This document shows, piece after piece, positions 46,101 through 59,718 of a DNA stretch of 64,000 nucleotides (the first letter of the stretch is position 1; every line of letters begins with the position of its first letter). Source of the stretch: Erythrophleum ivorense (lineage: Eukaryota > Streptophyta > Magnoliopsida > Fabales > Fabaceae); NCBI GenBank assembly GCA_026724425.1, contig JAIUCV010000089.1, positions 3,472,001 through 3,536,000 on the forward strand, read 5' to 3'. Below the pieces are notes generated by a model. That model was not told the DNA's origin. It did not search any database and saw only the letters and a program-made list of their open reading frames with translations. Both the position numbers and the translations under genes were made by a program.

Positions 46101-49100
46101 AACATGTAATTACAAAATAAAAACTAACATTTGTGAGAGTAATTTCTCATATTTAAGAAATTTTATTGTGAAGTTAATAAATAATGGAAAATGAATCTGC
46201 ACAGGTTCCACTATATGGCTATATCAGGGAAGAGGCAAAGAACAATGCCAACAGCTGAAGATAGAGAGAGTGGGCAGCAACTTGCCTATCCTGAAGCTGT
46301 TCTCTTGACCAATGCTGAGAACCCAGAAATTAGAGGAGAGGTATCTCTTTCCTCTTCTCAGATTTTACTTTGTGTATTCTGTTTGGTTTGACTTGGTCAG
46401 CAATACTTAACTACGAAGTAGATCTTCTAAAATATTACATGGAGGTGTAATTGGAGAAAGACGGAGGGTGTGCGGGGTCTAGTGAAACTTAGCTGGATAC
46501 ATCTTACACCTTTAGTCTCTCTTCAACTACACTCATTCAATAATGCAAGAATTTGCCTTCAGATTAAATTTGAAACTTATATATGTCCGAATTCAATAAG
46601 ATAGCAAGAATTTCCTTACTTGGCTTGGGCCTTGGGGTTAAAAAGTTTGTGTTGGGCTTAGGTGGATGACAAATATCAGTACTCGTCTGAGAACAAAGAC
46701 AACTGTGTTCATGGATGGATAAGCTCTAATTCTAAAGCACATGTGGGCTTCTGGGTTATAACACCCAGTAATGAATTTCGCAATGCTGGGCCCATCAAGC
46801 AAGACCTCACCTCCCATGTTGGCCCCACCACTCTTGCTGTAAGTCCATGTCCTCCGGTCCCCACAATCCCTCTATGAAGGACCTTTTTATTTTTGGTGTG
46901 TGTAACTCACGTCATTCTTAAATTTCATTATTAAATTAATGAGTTTGAATAATAAAAAAATAAAAATAATTTAGATGTAGCTTTTCTAATTTTGTTTAAT
47001 CTTTCAATGAATTAGAGTGAGACTTTTAATCTTTAAAGATATATTTTATCTCAATTTATTTTTTTAAAATTAAATATTTTAATTAATTTTTAAATTAGTT
47101 TCTGTTTTAAAATAATCCGGCAAGTTCATTAAAAAATAATTAAAAATATTATATACATATATGTAACTTGTAAGAAATCAAATTAAGAGAATGTGTATTT
47201 TTTCAAGCATGATGACTCAAAAACAGTGTCCTGTTGTCAATGATGTAATATTGAATTGAAAATATATTCATATGCACTTTTTTATTAGAATATCCGGTAA
47301 TAAATGCATAAAAAAAATTTTACTTTAGTTTTATCTTAAAAAATAACAACTTTAAAACAAACATTGTTTTTGAACCATTGTGACAAACGCAAGAATGCCT
47401 CTCCTGACAAACCAATAATGGCAAAAAGAAGATCATTACTGATAGTCAACGTGGTATATATATATTTTTTACTGTAATTGCTAAGATTAATGAATGTGCA
47501 GATGTTTGTTAGCACCCACTATGCTGGGAAGGATGTGACGATGAATTTTGAAGAAGGGGAGACTTACAAGAAGGTTTTTGGCCCTGTATTTGTCTATCTT
47601 AACTCTGCTTCAAGCAAAGAGGACTTAAATACGCTCTGGTCAGATGCTGTTCGACAGGTACTAAGATACCCTTTAAACTGTAAGCACCTGTGATTGTCCT
47701 CGATTACACAGTATTCTTAGGGAGTTTATAGCACTAAACTTCATTTCTTCTTGCTCTTTACTCCAATAGTTCTATAAGGAAGTCAGAAGCTGGCCCTATG
47801 ATTTCCCTCGATCTCCAGATTTCATTCTACCCATTCAACGGGGAACAGTAACTGGACGATTACTAGTCCGAGATTGGTATATGTTCATGCATCGTTATTT
47901 GCATTTGTTCTGTAATAAACTCATTTATATATGAAGACGAGCTCAAGTTGCTTGCTTTACCAGGTACATGAAGGGATGGGGAATTTTAAAAGCTAAGTTT
48001 GCATATGTTGGTCTAGCTCTGCCTGGAGAAAATGGATCATGGCAGACAGAGAGCAAGGTATTTCTGTTGCCACTTGAACTTAAGTTTCTTGAACTGAGCA
48101 GCAGAAAGTAAATGAATTTTATGCTTTTGTTTATAGGGTTATCAATTCTGGACTCGTGCTGAGAGGAATGGCTACTTCGCAATAAAAAATGTTGTACCAG
48201 GGGACTATAATTTGTATGCTTGGGTTCCTGGCTTTATTGGCGATTACAAATATAACGCTACAGTCACCATTACACCAGGTACAAGATACATACATACAAT
48301 ATTACACTTTAACTTACATGTAAACATTATGTTGTATCTTATATCTTCATCAGCATCGGTGTTTCTTAGCTTTATCTTTAGACTCAAAAATGAAAATTGC
48401 TCAATGAATTGTTTGTTCTTGTAGGCGGTGTCATTAAATTGGGTTCACTTGTATATAGTCCTCCAAGAAATGGTCCCACCATTTGGGAAATTGGTATTCC
48501 AGATCGCTCAGCTGCAGAGTTATACATACCAGACCCTTACCCTACGCTCTTGAACAGATTATACCTGAGGGATCCAAAAGACAAGTTAGACCAAAAGCCT
48601 TAGACAACCATAGCTGCTGCTATATTGCACTCTCTCTTCTCTTTTAACTAATGCAGTTCATTTTCTACTTTTGACAGGTATAGACAATATGGGCTGTGGG
48701 AACGTTATACTAATTTATACCCAGAGAATGATCTCATTTACAATGTTGGTGTTGATAAGTATGACAGGAATTGGTTTTTCGCTCATGTTGCCAGGTCACT
48801 GTCTTGGTCTTTTAATTAATCTAATGTAGTTCTCCATTGTTAAGTTTTGTTGGGTTTTGATTCTAATTTGCTTTGTGTGCAGAGGCATAGGAAATCAGAC
48901 ATACCAACCAACAACATGGCAGATTAAATTTGAACTTGAAAATGACCCATTATCAGGAAACTACACACTTCAAGTGGCCTTGGCATCAGCCAATGAAGCT
49001 AATTTGCAGGTATACCTCATTTCATCTCTTCCGCATTGACCTTGTGTTCTGTGGTGGTATTTATATTCAAATAGTGAGTCTATTATGGGTTTGAATATGA

Positions 49101-49481
49101 ACTTTTATTATAGAGTTAAATTCAAATGAGTTTAAGTTTGACTAAAAACTCAACACTCGAAAAGTATAGTTGTGTGCTATGACAAGATGGGTTCTTGAAA
49201 TTTCACTAACATATAATGAGATGGGTGATTATTAGGTTTGGTTCAATGATGCAAGCGATGTTGACCCCCACTATGGGACAGGGACGATAGGAAGAGACAA
49301 TGCAATAGCGAGGCATGGCATTCATGGATTGTATAGACTGTTTAGCATTGAGGTAGCAAGTGACCGATTTAAGAAGGGACACAATACTATCTATCTGAAA
49401 CAGTCAAAAGCCACAAACCCTTTCCAAGGTGTTCTGTATGATTATCTACGTTTAGAAAGACCACCAACTCCAAAGATTTGA
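42903..49481 (+). CDS. Rhamnogalacturonan lyase (polysaccharide lyase family 4)
   Basis: Sixteen-exon gene for a secreted 681-residue enzyme that cleaves the rhamnogalacturonan-I backbone of pectin by beta-elimination in the cell wall. Coding exons: 42903-43012, 45174-45252, 45368-45489, 45617-45652, 45773-45889, 45986-46105, 46205-46340, 46662-46838, 47502-47657, 47770-47876, 47964-48057, 48137-48278, 48425-48584, 48678-48794, 48883-49009, 49236-49481. All introns are GT-AG and the phases close to 2046 bases with stop. Residues 1 to about 31 form a signal peptide. The N-terminal catalytic domain (about 55-350) shows NGLVRVTLSRPEGYV, GYLDVVWNE, the DDKYQYS motif and GPTTLAMF. A fibronectin-III-like domain (about 357-465, GTVTGRLLVRDW to YAWVPGFIGDYKY) and a carbohydrate-binding-like C-terminal domain (about 475-678, PTIWEIGIPDRSA to GVLYDYLRLE) follow. 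Length is normal and no break is seen. Intron 1 (2.16 kb) holds repeats. Exon 1, short and away from the rest, is the least certain part. Confidence 0.95.
43103..43132. repeat. (AG)n microsatellite in intron 1 of the lyase gene
   Basis: About 15 AG repeats, 90 bases after the exon 1 donor site. Confidence 0.95.
43185..43622. mobile_element. Foldback/MITE-like element in intron 1
   Basis: About 60 bases at the left (43185-43245, with AAATTTATGTTTTATGTGCA) recur inverted at the right (43565-43622, with TAGAACATAAATTTGCAAAA), at an estimated three quarters identity. The core repeats GTTGGTAAC- and TGTTAC-like words. It looks like an old non-autonomous DNA transposon with long inverted ends. The target duplication is not clear and the superfamily is undetermined. 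Confidence 0.6.
43624..44330. repeat. Three diverged tandem units (about 260-270 bp) in intron 1
   Basis: Units begin near 43628, 43887 and 44159, each with TCCA-C/T followed by AGATTATAT-like sequence. Then come TTTTTATTC-TTCATGA-AA, GTGTTAGAAAAAATTG-like and GGACTAGACTA-like words. The first two units end TGCAATTGCAAA-CTTCAC; the third is truncated. The spacing is about 259 and 272 bases. Confidence 0.65.
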
Positions 49482-50521
49482 TTCTCTCTTTGTAGTGAAT
49501 ATTGTTTATATACAGGGATGATTTTTCAGATAGAAAACATAAATTAATTTGTCTATTTTTTTGTTTTTTATAAAAAAGACACAAGACATTGAGAATCTTG
49601 ATAATCAAAGGAATCAAGTAGAAATTAAATTAATTAAGATCTTAAATTTACGCTTATCTTCAGAAGCTTACTTCGGATGCTACCTAAGACTTTGGATATA
49701 ATTTATTTAATCATTTTCATTCTTTAATTTTTTTTTATCTCTTTTCTTTTGATATATAATACAACATTTGAACCTAAAACACATTGTAAACTAAATATAT
49801 AGCTCTTACCACTAAATCAAACATAATAATTTCTTGTATATATTTTTAAATAATAAATTTAATAATTCAAGTGATATCTGACATTTAATTAAATTGCCAA
49901 TTTGCCACCGTTTGCAAGTAGAACATTCGGGATGCTTATTGGTCAAGTATTAGAAAATTTTGACTATCCGAAATTGGAATTGAAATAAATTAAACTATTA
50001 AAGTAGAGGATCATGGCTAAAGGATTATATATACATCGATGGAGTATAAACCCTTGATAATATATTTATGTCCACCCACCACACAACACTCTTATTATGG
50101 ACTCAGATCCTTTCAAGTTATTTTTTATTTTGAAGTTGGTGAAATTCCTTACAAATGAGATCTCTCTCTCTCTCTTAACATAAAAAAAAAAAAAGAAAAT
50201 TATGTTTAAAAAAAAAAGATGATGAAATGTGAGAGACTTTAGCAAACTTCAAAGAGATAAAACTTTAGGGATCCATTCTCCTCTTATTATAGTCTTATTT
50301 GTTGAACCCAAAAAAAAAATCATCTTCAAAACCATAACAATCTCAAATCCAATTTATTTTCCTATTGAATTATTAAATCTTTGAACCTATACTCATTTAT
50401 TTATGTAAAATTTATTCATTTAAAATTGCAATGAAAAATAGAATGTCTGAAATAAACAACCATTAATATAATTCAAAACACACAAAATGCCTTTTAGATG
50501 ATTTTTTTTATTTGTTTAAAT

Positions 50522-50556
<35 letters not shown>

Positions 50557-50895
50557 CTTGTTTGAAAGCGGTGGATATCATATTTTTTAGACTCAAACGT
50601 AAACTCTTCAAAAATTTTCTAAACTCAAAGGCAAACTCAATTTTATTCTTATACTTAAATCTAAATAAGTAAGTTTTACAATGTGAATGTATTTTACACA
50701 TGTATAGATGTTAGGCTTTGACTTCGAACATAAATAAGATGCTAAAGTTATCAATTTTATGTTATTAAAATACATTTAAAAAAAAAACATATATTTCAAG
50801 TTTTAGATATTGTTGAGAATCTTAAACAATTTGGGTTTGGAATTTGATGAGGGCTGTTAAACAAGTTTAGGTGTAGGCACAAAAAGAGCTAGTTT
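49482..50895. other. Intergenic DNA after the lyase gene
   Basis: A/T-rich DNA with no gene recognised. It contains the 3' end of the lyase transcript and a (TA)n(CA)n microsatellite at about 50522-50553. No clear polyadenylation signal could be chosen. Confidence 0.5.
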
Positions 50896-50900
50896 ATATA

Positions 50901-51095
50901 TGCCAAATAAAGGGTTTAGATTTTGGTTGTCAAATTGGATAATTTTTATTCTTCAATGAGAGGTGTATATATACATATGTTCTATTCAAAAAACGCAGAA
51001 CAAAAAACAAACTCATCTTTGTGGATATACTTTCTATGGTTTACATAGATTACAATATAAACAAATTAACAAATAATTCTTATATTATGCTAACA
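50901..51095 (-). repeat. Copia element, 3' LTR
   Basis: 195 bp, starting TGCCAAATAAAGGG and ending TTATGCTAACA on the plus strand. It matches the LTR at 55665-55860 throughout, with substitutions and small gaps, for example in the shared CAAACTCATCTTTGTGGATA stretch. Confidence 0.93.
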
Positions 51096-51113
51096 CTCTC
51101 CCTCAAGTTGGAG
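51096..51113 (-). other. Copia polypurine tract
   Basis: On the minus strand CAACTTGAGGGAGAG lies directly upstream of the 3' LTR, the expected plus-strand priming site. Confidence 0.8.
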
Positions 51114-54100
51114 TATAGTGTTTCATTTGGTTGGAAGATGTAATGGTAAAGGAAATATAAAATATGGATAACTGGGATAGTTGATAGAAAATGACTATTT
51201 TGTCCCTACTTTTAAAAAAGTAATTTGATGGATAAAATAATAAGTATAAAGTATAATAGACATTATACAAATTATATAAAAGGAATACTTTCATGACGCA
51301 CCCAACCCAATGGAACTTGGATGTCTATCATGTCCAACTTGTCAATTGTATCATGGAAGGCTTCTATAGATACTAACTTTGTGAGAACATTAGCCAATTG
51401 GTTATCAGATCGAACAAATGGGAACCCCATTACTCCTTGATCAACTTTTTCTCTCATGAAGTGTCAATCAACTTTAATATGTTTTGTGCTGTCATTTTAT
51501 ACATGATTTTATACAATCTCAATGGTTGCCTTATTATCACAATGAAGATTCATAGGTCTTGTATATTTAATTCCCAAATCCATCAAAACACTTTTAATCC
51601 ATAATAATTCACAAACTCCATGAGCCATATCTCGAAATTCTACTTTTACACTTGATCTAGCCACAACCTTTTATTTCTTACTTCTCTAAGTGACAAGATT
51701 TCCTTCCACGAACATGAAATACCTAGATGTAGATCTCCTTGTAGTTTGGTCACTTACCCAATCAGAGTCCATGTATCCTTCAATGCTTAAGGCATTATTC
51801 TTTGAAAACAATAAGTCTTTTCCTAGTATGCCTTTAAGATATCTTAGGATATGAGTTGCTTAGTGTATGGATAAACTAGCTTATGATACTTACTGCATAT
51901 GTAATATCTGGTCTTGTATGTGAAAGATAAATTAATCTTCCAACCAAACGTTAATATTGACCTTTTTTTGTTGGAATTTGGTCAGGATAAATTCCAAGTT
52001 TATGATTAATTTCAATCGGTGTGTTTGTTAGTTTGCAGTTGAGCATTCCTGTCTCCATAAGAAGATCTAGTATATACTTTCTTTTTGATAGAAAGATTCC
52101 TTAGCTTGATCTAACCACTTCAATCCCCAAAAAATATTTAAGTTGTTCTAAATCCTTCATATCAAACTTGGTAGTTAAGTATTCCTTTAGTGCTTGTATT
52201 TCACCTTGATCATCTCCAATTAAGATCATGTCGTTGATGTATGTAATTAGAGCTACGACCTTTCCTTCCTTTCATTTGATGAATAAAGTGTGGTCAATGA
52301 CTCTACTTATAGCTGAAGTCCTTTATTGCTGTGGTAAATTTTACAAACCAAGCATGTGGAGATTGCTTTAAACCATAAAAAGATTTTTCAAGTTTATAAA
52401 CCTTATTTTCACATGAAGGACTATACTTAACTCCATGTGGCAATTCCATATAGACTCTTTCTTCTAAGTCTCCATTGAGAAAGATGTTTTTTATATCAAA
52501 TTGTTATAGGGTCCAATCTCGATTTGCTGCTAATGATAATAGGATTTGAATGGTGTTAATCTTGGCTATTAGTGCGAACATTTCCTTGGTAATCCAACTC
52601 GTATCTTTTTGTATATTCCTTAGCCTCCAACCTTGATTTATTTTTATCAATATTGCCATCTACTTAAAGTTTGATTGTAAACACCCACTTACATCTAGTG
52701 GTCTTTTTTCCTTTAGGTAACAAGACCAAATCCCATATATTGTTTTTTTTTGCAAGGCTTCTAGTTCTTCATTCATGGCCTTTGTCTATTTTGAATCCAC
52801 CAATGCTTCATGTACATCATTAGGAATAGAAACATCAGAAAGTTGATTAATAGTAAAAGCATAAGATTCTGCCAATCTATGGGAGGATGTGTAATTTACC
52901 TTAAGATCCGATTCATATTGTTTCTTTGGAACTCCCTTTGTTGATCTTTAGGAAGTTCTTTGCATTTCATGATCTGTAGTATGCATTTCATAAAAAACTT
53001 CAGGCATAGGATTTGAATCTACATAAGGTAGAACATTCTAAATTGATTCTTTAATTAATGGTGTAGGTGTAGTCATAGGCAATTCTATGAGTTCTCTATT
53101 AACCGAGTCTTGTAAGGCATCATTATGTTCACTAAAAATATGACTACTTTTTTTATTATGTACACCTTTTGCTTTAAGATGGTCATGCAAGCTTTCAAGT
53201 TTTATAATTTCCTTTCCAATATCAATGGCGTGCATCTCTTTTCATAGGACAACATCTCCCCCTAAAGAGAAGAGTCATTGATGTAATAGTATGGTTTATA
53301 TTCAAAGAAGGAAACATCAAGATTAGTGTATAATTTACGAGTTTGGGGATCATAACATTGGTATCCTTTCTAAAATTCAGCATAGCCAACAAAGACACAT
53401 TTTTTTGCACAAGGATAAAGTTTGCTATGTAAGGCTTAAGGGACATGAACATACATAATGCAACCAAAAACTCAAAGTTCCAAATTGGGAAGATGTGGTA
53501 TTGTTAGCAATGATTGCATCTTTTCTTATGGCATTTGGAAGTTAAGGACACTTGATGATGTCTAATTAATGAGATATGCAATAAATTTCACTACCTCTCT
53601 CCAATATATTTGTGGCATATTCATACCAAAAAGGGAGGCACGAACTACTTCTAGAAGTTTCCAGTTCCTTCATTCTACGAGCCCATTCTATTAGGGGTAT
53701 AGGTGCAATATATTTGATGTCAAATCCCATTAAACTTTAAAAACTCACTAAGTGAGGAATTCATAAATCCAGTGCCATTATCTGATTAGAGAACTTGAAT
53801 GTTTTTCTGGTATTATATCTGAACCATCTTATAGAACTCCTGAAAAACTTGACAAACATCACTCTTGTTTTAAAGTAAAGAAACCCAAATCATCTTAATG
53901 CATTCATCAATAAAAGTTACAAAGTAACGGACATTCAAAAAAAAGGAACCTTTGTAGGATCCTAAATTTCATAGTGTATAACCATAAAAGGTTCAAAGCT
54001 TTTATTCAAACTTGGCAAATAAGACACATGATGGTTTTTTACATATTCACAAATTTCATAACGAAAGTTAGAAACATTTAATACTAAAAATAACTGAGGT

Positions 54101-55644
54101 TTTAGTTTTTGAAGATATCCAAATGAAAGTTGTCCAAGTCACCTATGCCATAACCAAATATCTATTTTGGCTTTTTCTTTCTTACTAACATGGTTTACAC
54201 AACCTTTTCCTTACCCTACGAAATTTGGTAACTCCAAGTAATAGAGTTTGCCCAACCTAACACTATACCTAATAATCTTCCAAGTTAGAATGTATTGAAA
54301 TACACAAAATGAAGGCCAGAATGTTACTATGTAGACAAGTGATGACATGAGCTAACTAATTGATAACATATTAAATTCAAGTGATGGAATAAGTAGAATT
54401 GTATCAAGTATGAGAGTCTTAGATAATGAACATGGTCCTTCTCCCATAATATGAGAGACATTATCATTTGCCATATTTCAAATTTTTTATGTTGTTTGTC
54501 ATGTGGTCAGATGCACTTATATCAATAATCCATGTATTGTTAGTATGAGGTTCAGAAAGCATCTTACCACAATGACTTTGGAGTATAATATTTGTAGTGG
54601 GATTCAATGGCTTTGTTTGTGAATAACTATTGCTCTATTTTATGTCGGGCTTAGTTGTGGATTTTGATTTTTTCTTCACCAGTTGGTATTGCCACAGCTT
54701 TTCCTACAAGGCTTTTCCTTGGTTAGAGTGACTTGTTTTACCACAATAAGTACACACAAGTGATCTCATAGTATCATTGCTTAGACTGACTTGTTTTCAC
54801 CACAATGAGTACACACAAGTGAGTCAGATTTACAGTTGTAATTTTTTGAAGCACCTAATGTCAGTCCTTGCTAAGCTAGATGCGTCAACATTGTTGAGCT
54901 TTCTAGGATAGGCCATTAGCTTCCCATAACTTGTCACTATTGATATTCTCGCCAAACGTATACATACGTGCTTTCTAGATCAAGTTTAGGGTCCTTCCTT
55001 AATATCTCACTGTGAACACTATCAAATTTTGAATCAAGTCCACTTAAGAATATGTGAACTCAAAGTCGAGCCATGATCAAATGCAGCTGAACTACTCTTA
55101 TAACTCTATCTACTTAAAAGTTTGTCTAGTAATCTAGTTCTTAAAAAATAGCAACAATTTCATTTTAATAAGTAGATAAAGGCTTGATGTTCTATTTCGT
55201 CATAAATGGCCTCTAGTTTAGTTCACAAATCACTGCTTCATTAGACCCATCATAAAAAGTTCAAGCTAGTTCCTCTTAAATCTCCTTTGCAATAAGTAGC
55301 TGAATGAAGCATTGCATAAGCGTTGGGCTCATAGAATTAGTGAGCTAACTTTTCACCCTGTGATTTTAGTTGATCCATGTTCCAAGGGATGGATCTTTAG
55401 GTTTTGGTTGCTTCACATCTTAGGTAAATATCCATCAGTCGAGACCATAATAAGAATTTCATTTCATTAAAAATAAGAGTTACAAGGAAGGATGAGGTGT
55501 CGTGACTGACAATAATGGATGGTGAAGGGTTACTAGGTTAAGTCATGGTAATGGAGGGAGTGTTTTGGTTATTAGCCATTGAATGCAGCATAAAGGAAGA
55601 GAATTTCGAATGATGTAATATGAGAAGGTATGTATGAGGGATTA

Positions 55645-55664
55645 GGAACCAGGCTCTGGTACCA
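55645..55664 (-). other. Copia primer-binding site (initiator tRNA-Met type)
   Basis: On the minus strand the 5' LTR is followed at once by TGGTACCAGAGCCTGG. The usual initiator tRNA-Met complement is TGGTATCAGAGC, with one difference here. Confidence 0.9.
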
Positions 55665-55860
55665 TGTCAAATAAAGGGATTTAGATTTTGACGATTAAAT
55701 TGGATAATTTTTATTCTTCAATGATAAGTGTATATATACATATGTTTTATCCAAAAAACTAGGAATAGGAAACAAACTCATCTTTGTGGATATACTTTCT
55801 ATAGTTTATATAGATCACAATATAAACAAAGTAACAAATACTCCTTATTTTATGATAACA
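55665..55860 (-). repeat. Copia element, 5' LTR
   Basis: 196 bp, starting TGTCAAATAAAGGG and ending TTATGATAACA on the plus strand, homologous to 50901-51095. Confidence 0.93.
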
Positions 55861-55865
55861 ATATG

Positions 55866-58800
55866 GAACTGTACAATAAGAGTAGTAATTTAGAGACCAG
55901 AAATAGGATTTTTTGAATGATGGCCAGAAGCATTCCATGGCCTAAAAAAAGTCTAGAAACATTTGGTAATAGATTTTGCGACTAAAAGCCCACAAGCACG
56001 AGATGTTTATTATTCATTATAGCTTGGATGTGAGCCCAAATGCAATTTTATAAGCATATACACAACATTTCTATATAAGGATATGTTTGATACATAGAAT
56101 ATAAGTATAAAAATAAAAAAATAAATAAAAATGAATAAAATGGATAAAAATTGACACTCATATCTCAACTTTAAAAAAATAATAAAAAATAATGATAATA
56201 ATAAGAATAACATAATAGATATTACAAAAAATTCTCTCTCCCTCTCTTCTTTTCTATCACCATACCAAACATAATCTTATTACATTTGGTACACAAAATA
56301 TTAAGTACAGAAATAAAAACAAAACAAAATAAATAAATAGAATGGATAAGAAATAACTTTTGTACTTTTACTTAACAAAATACTATTAAATATGATATAA
56401 AAAATATAAAAAATATTTTAAAAAAATACTTCTACCTTTTCTTTTTTATCATGCAAACAAATAATGTTTAGAGCGTTAAGAACTTGTCATGCCACGTATA
56501 ATCATGAGCACAACTCACAAGAAATAACTCCTATGATAGATAGGTTTCAACTCGAGGGAATTTTGTAATATCATATTAAAGCCAAATAAAAAATACTTAT
56601 TGGGAGAAATAACTTTAATACTCTGATTAAGATTAACCCCATGGTTAAAGGGAATAAGACTATCTATGGAAAACCAAATATGCACAAGGAAAATTTATTA
56701 AATAAGCAATGTATAATAGACATATGAATGTGATGGGAGTTTTATCATATTAAAATTATTTGCTATTTTTTTATAAAAATTATATAATTTATTATTAACT
56801 CTCATTTATTTTTTTATTCATAATATGTTAAATATGATTTACTTGAAGAAAATTTTAAAAAAATATATACTTTTTGGTGATTTTAAAAAGTATGACTCAA
56901 CTATTTAGCTTATAAATCTTTTTTTTTTTAATACTATTGTAGTTTTGAATTTTTTTGACTTGTTACTTATCAATCCTTGAACTATGTATATTTTTATTTT
57001 TATTGATAGAAAAGTTAAGGTAGCACGTTAAAAATTGCTATATGAAAAATAAAATTATATAATTAAAACATGTATATTAAAAAAGTAAATTTTATAATAA
57101 AAAAATAAAGAGGCAAATGTATACTTTAAGTTTATGAAGTTTTACTCGAGTTTTATTTTAGTCTTTGAAGTTAATTTTGGCATGATATGATTGTCAAAGT
57201 TTTAACAATAATTTAATATCCTTTTTTTTTCCCAAATGCCATCAACTTTATTTAATGCTAATAAATTTGTCCGCATGGCATTACACGTGACTTAAAGGGT
57301 TAAACAAAGCATTGACGCAAAAGTTTCGACCCAATTTAAAAAACTACATTGTTTTACACATGAAGGCAAGAACAAAAATGATGATAGATGTATTTTTTAT
57401 AATTCGAATGATGTTCTAAGCAAAACGGTATAGACTTGGATCAAAGTTACTGTATTAATGTCTTATTAAGCTGGTAAAATCATGTGTGGTACCACGATGA
57501 ATATTTCCATAGATAAAGTTAACAGCATTAAAAAAATAATAATTAAGAAATTTAATTTGAAAGACAAAAAGTGATTTTTTATGGGGGGAAAAAATCATAT
57601 ACAGGATAAGATGAAGTAGTTGGATCCTCTTCCCCTCTAATTAAAGAGGGGAAAGATGTGGACGGGATAACCTGAAATCTACAGTAGCAAATATCACACA
57701 TTATCTTTTTCTTACGAATCTTTTTATAATAGGAGATAATCCTGTTCATGAATGACAGATCACCCTCAAAACCCGTGGTACGTCATTGTAAATTTGTCAT
57801 TACTCCACTTCCTAAGCCCTAAGGTAATATACGTGGGACAAAAGCATCTAAGGTGCGTTTGAATTCACAGTCAAAAATCATATTTGTGTAAAAATAATAA
57901 TTTGTTGATGTAAGAAACGTAATTTTAGAGAAATTACCATCTTTCTAAACATACACTCAGCCTTGTGTGATCTTCATACAAAATTGGGTGATATTTGACA
58001 TTTTTAAGTATAATTTTTATAATATAATAGCAAAACATATTAAAAACTCAGGTTGCTGAGCGTGAACTGTATATTGGGAAATTTTATTCGACTCTCCCCA
58101 TTTTGTCACTGTTTTTTCTCATATGATAAGACAAGAAAATATTTAAATGGATAATTTTTTCAACTTTTAAGACTTTGAAATAAACTTTCTAAACTCAATT
58201 TTTTATACAAATAACTTTTGTTATGCTTAAATTCATTAATTTATTAATAGAAAGATAAGATATTTAATTAAAAATTTTTAAAAATTTATTTTTTATCTAA
58301 ATAATCCCTATCTTAAGTCATATATAGATGATTTTTTAAATGCGTTATATTTTTTAAAATATAATAACAAACTTATTGATGATAAGAAATTACTTACACA
58401 TAATTTTAAACTTAAAATTTTTTTTAAGTTTTAAAATTTAAAAAATTATATCAATATGATTTAAAATTTAACAATTTTTGTGTATTTTGACATAAATAAA
58501 ATATTAAAAAAAAAGTTATTAACACGGATAACTCTCAAGCCACTAATATACACCTATTCCGATTTAATTCTGGTCCCGTCCCGTACTTACAAAACTAATA
58601 TTCAAATTAATTTAGACCGTTATATATATACACAAAAATTGCTCAATTTCTATTATTTGGACGAAAAATTGTTTCTCCACACCCACCCACATGGCTGAGT
58701 ACTTGTTTAATTTTCTATTATTTAGACTAAAAATGATTGTTTTTACAGCACTCATTCACATGGCCATTAATGGACGTGTTTCTTAAGAAAATTTAAAGAG

Positions 58801-59700
58801 AGAATTACAAATAAAGATTAAAATTAAAAAAAATTATTCTATGAAATTTATTATTACTGAGTACTATTGATTTTAATTAAAATTAGTGATAATTTATTTT
58901 AAAATAATAATAATAAGTTTTGTAAAATAATTTTTTTTAATTTTAAGTTCTTATTTGTGATTCTCTTAAATTTAAAACTTCTAGATCGTGATGAATGTCT
59001 GGTTGAACAACAATGGAGGCTGATTTATTACACCCCACCAGTTCGCTTCAATATCCCACCGAATTTACGGTAAATGTTTGATCCACGTCAAAGGGTGGGG
59101 ACGGAAGAGGAAAAGATGGAAGAAAAAATTTTAAGCTCCTTTGGTATATTTGATTTTTTTTTTAAAAAATTGGAAGAATGGAAAGTGAGATCCCGAAGCA
59201 CTTTGAACTACCGCTTTCTTTCTTTCTTTTTTTAAATTTTTTTATATTTTTAGAAAATGAAACTGAAGTGGCACTTCCATTTTAGAGCATCTGTTTTGCT
59301 TATGGAATGGTCTGTTTTAATCTATTAGGCGCTTTTAAATTTGCCATCAACAGATATTATTTAGATGAGAGAGATAAAAAGAGTATTTTACCTTTATTTA
59401 CAATAAAAAAATTATTGTATAAATTCATCTGTAATTTTTAAAAGTTAATATTTTAATATTTATTAGTATCAAAATATTTTAGTTATTTTGTCTACTTTTT
59501 ATTTTTATATTATTTTTATTTTACTAAATATATAAATAAAAAGTATTTTTTCTTTTTTTCATATTTTGTAAGATTACAAATTTCATGTTATTTTTATTTT
59601 TATTTTCACTTTTATTTCCTTAAAAATATTTCCTCGATTTCCTTCAGTATATTTCCAGCCTACGAATATCAATGTCAATGTAGCCTATCATTCAAGTCAC
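55866..59700. other. A+T-rich intergenic DNA
   Basis: No gene recognised. A perfect inverted repeat with 9-base arms (TTCCCCTCT / AGAGGGGAA) lies at 57630-57653 in a less A+T-rich stretch (57590-57860). That stretch ends in GGTGCGTTTGAATTCAC, a motif like the ends of some hAT-type MITEs, but no partner end was found. The last few hundred bases before 59700 probably include upstream sequence of the dehydrogenase gene. Confidence 0.45.
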
Positions 59701-59709
59701 TCACCACCT

Positions 59710-59718
59710 CATAAATAG
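59710..59718 (+). promoter_or_regulatory. TATA-like box of the dehydrogenase gene
   Basis: CATAAATAG stands 86 bases before the start codon, which fits a short 5' UTR. Assignment is by position and sequence only. Confidence 0.55.

Larger units (their letters stand above)
50901..55860 (-). mobile_element. Degenerate Ty1/Copia retrotransposon with both LTRs
   Basis: A 4960-bp element on the minus strand. Its 5' LTR is at 55665-55860 and its 3' LTR at 50901-51095. A tRNA-iMet-type primer-binding site adjoins the 5' LTR and a polypurine tract adjoins the 3' LTR. The flanking five bases are ATATA (50896-50900) and ATATG (55861-55865), a target duplication with one change. Broken coding parts in Copia order, right to left, are a gag zinc-knuckle region (about 54830-54720, duplicated), protease/integrase pieces, an integrase C-terminal piece with a C-Y-D-P motif (about 53467-53222), reverse transcriptase with YIND in place of YVDD (52230-52241), and the RNase H end (51457-51272). 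Many stops and frameshifts are present. The LTRs have clearly diverged from each other, so the insertion is old. Confidence 0.93.

Noticed and set aside
48397..48603. Stand-alone 68-codon open frame
   Set aside because: It is exon 13 of the rhamnogalacturonan lyase read through its splice borders.
55645..55664. tRNA gene fragment
   Set aside because: Only the 3'-end complement of initiator tRNA-Met is present, directly beside an LTR, so it is a primer-binding site.
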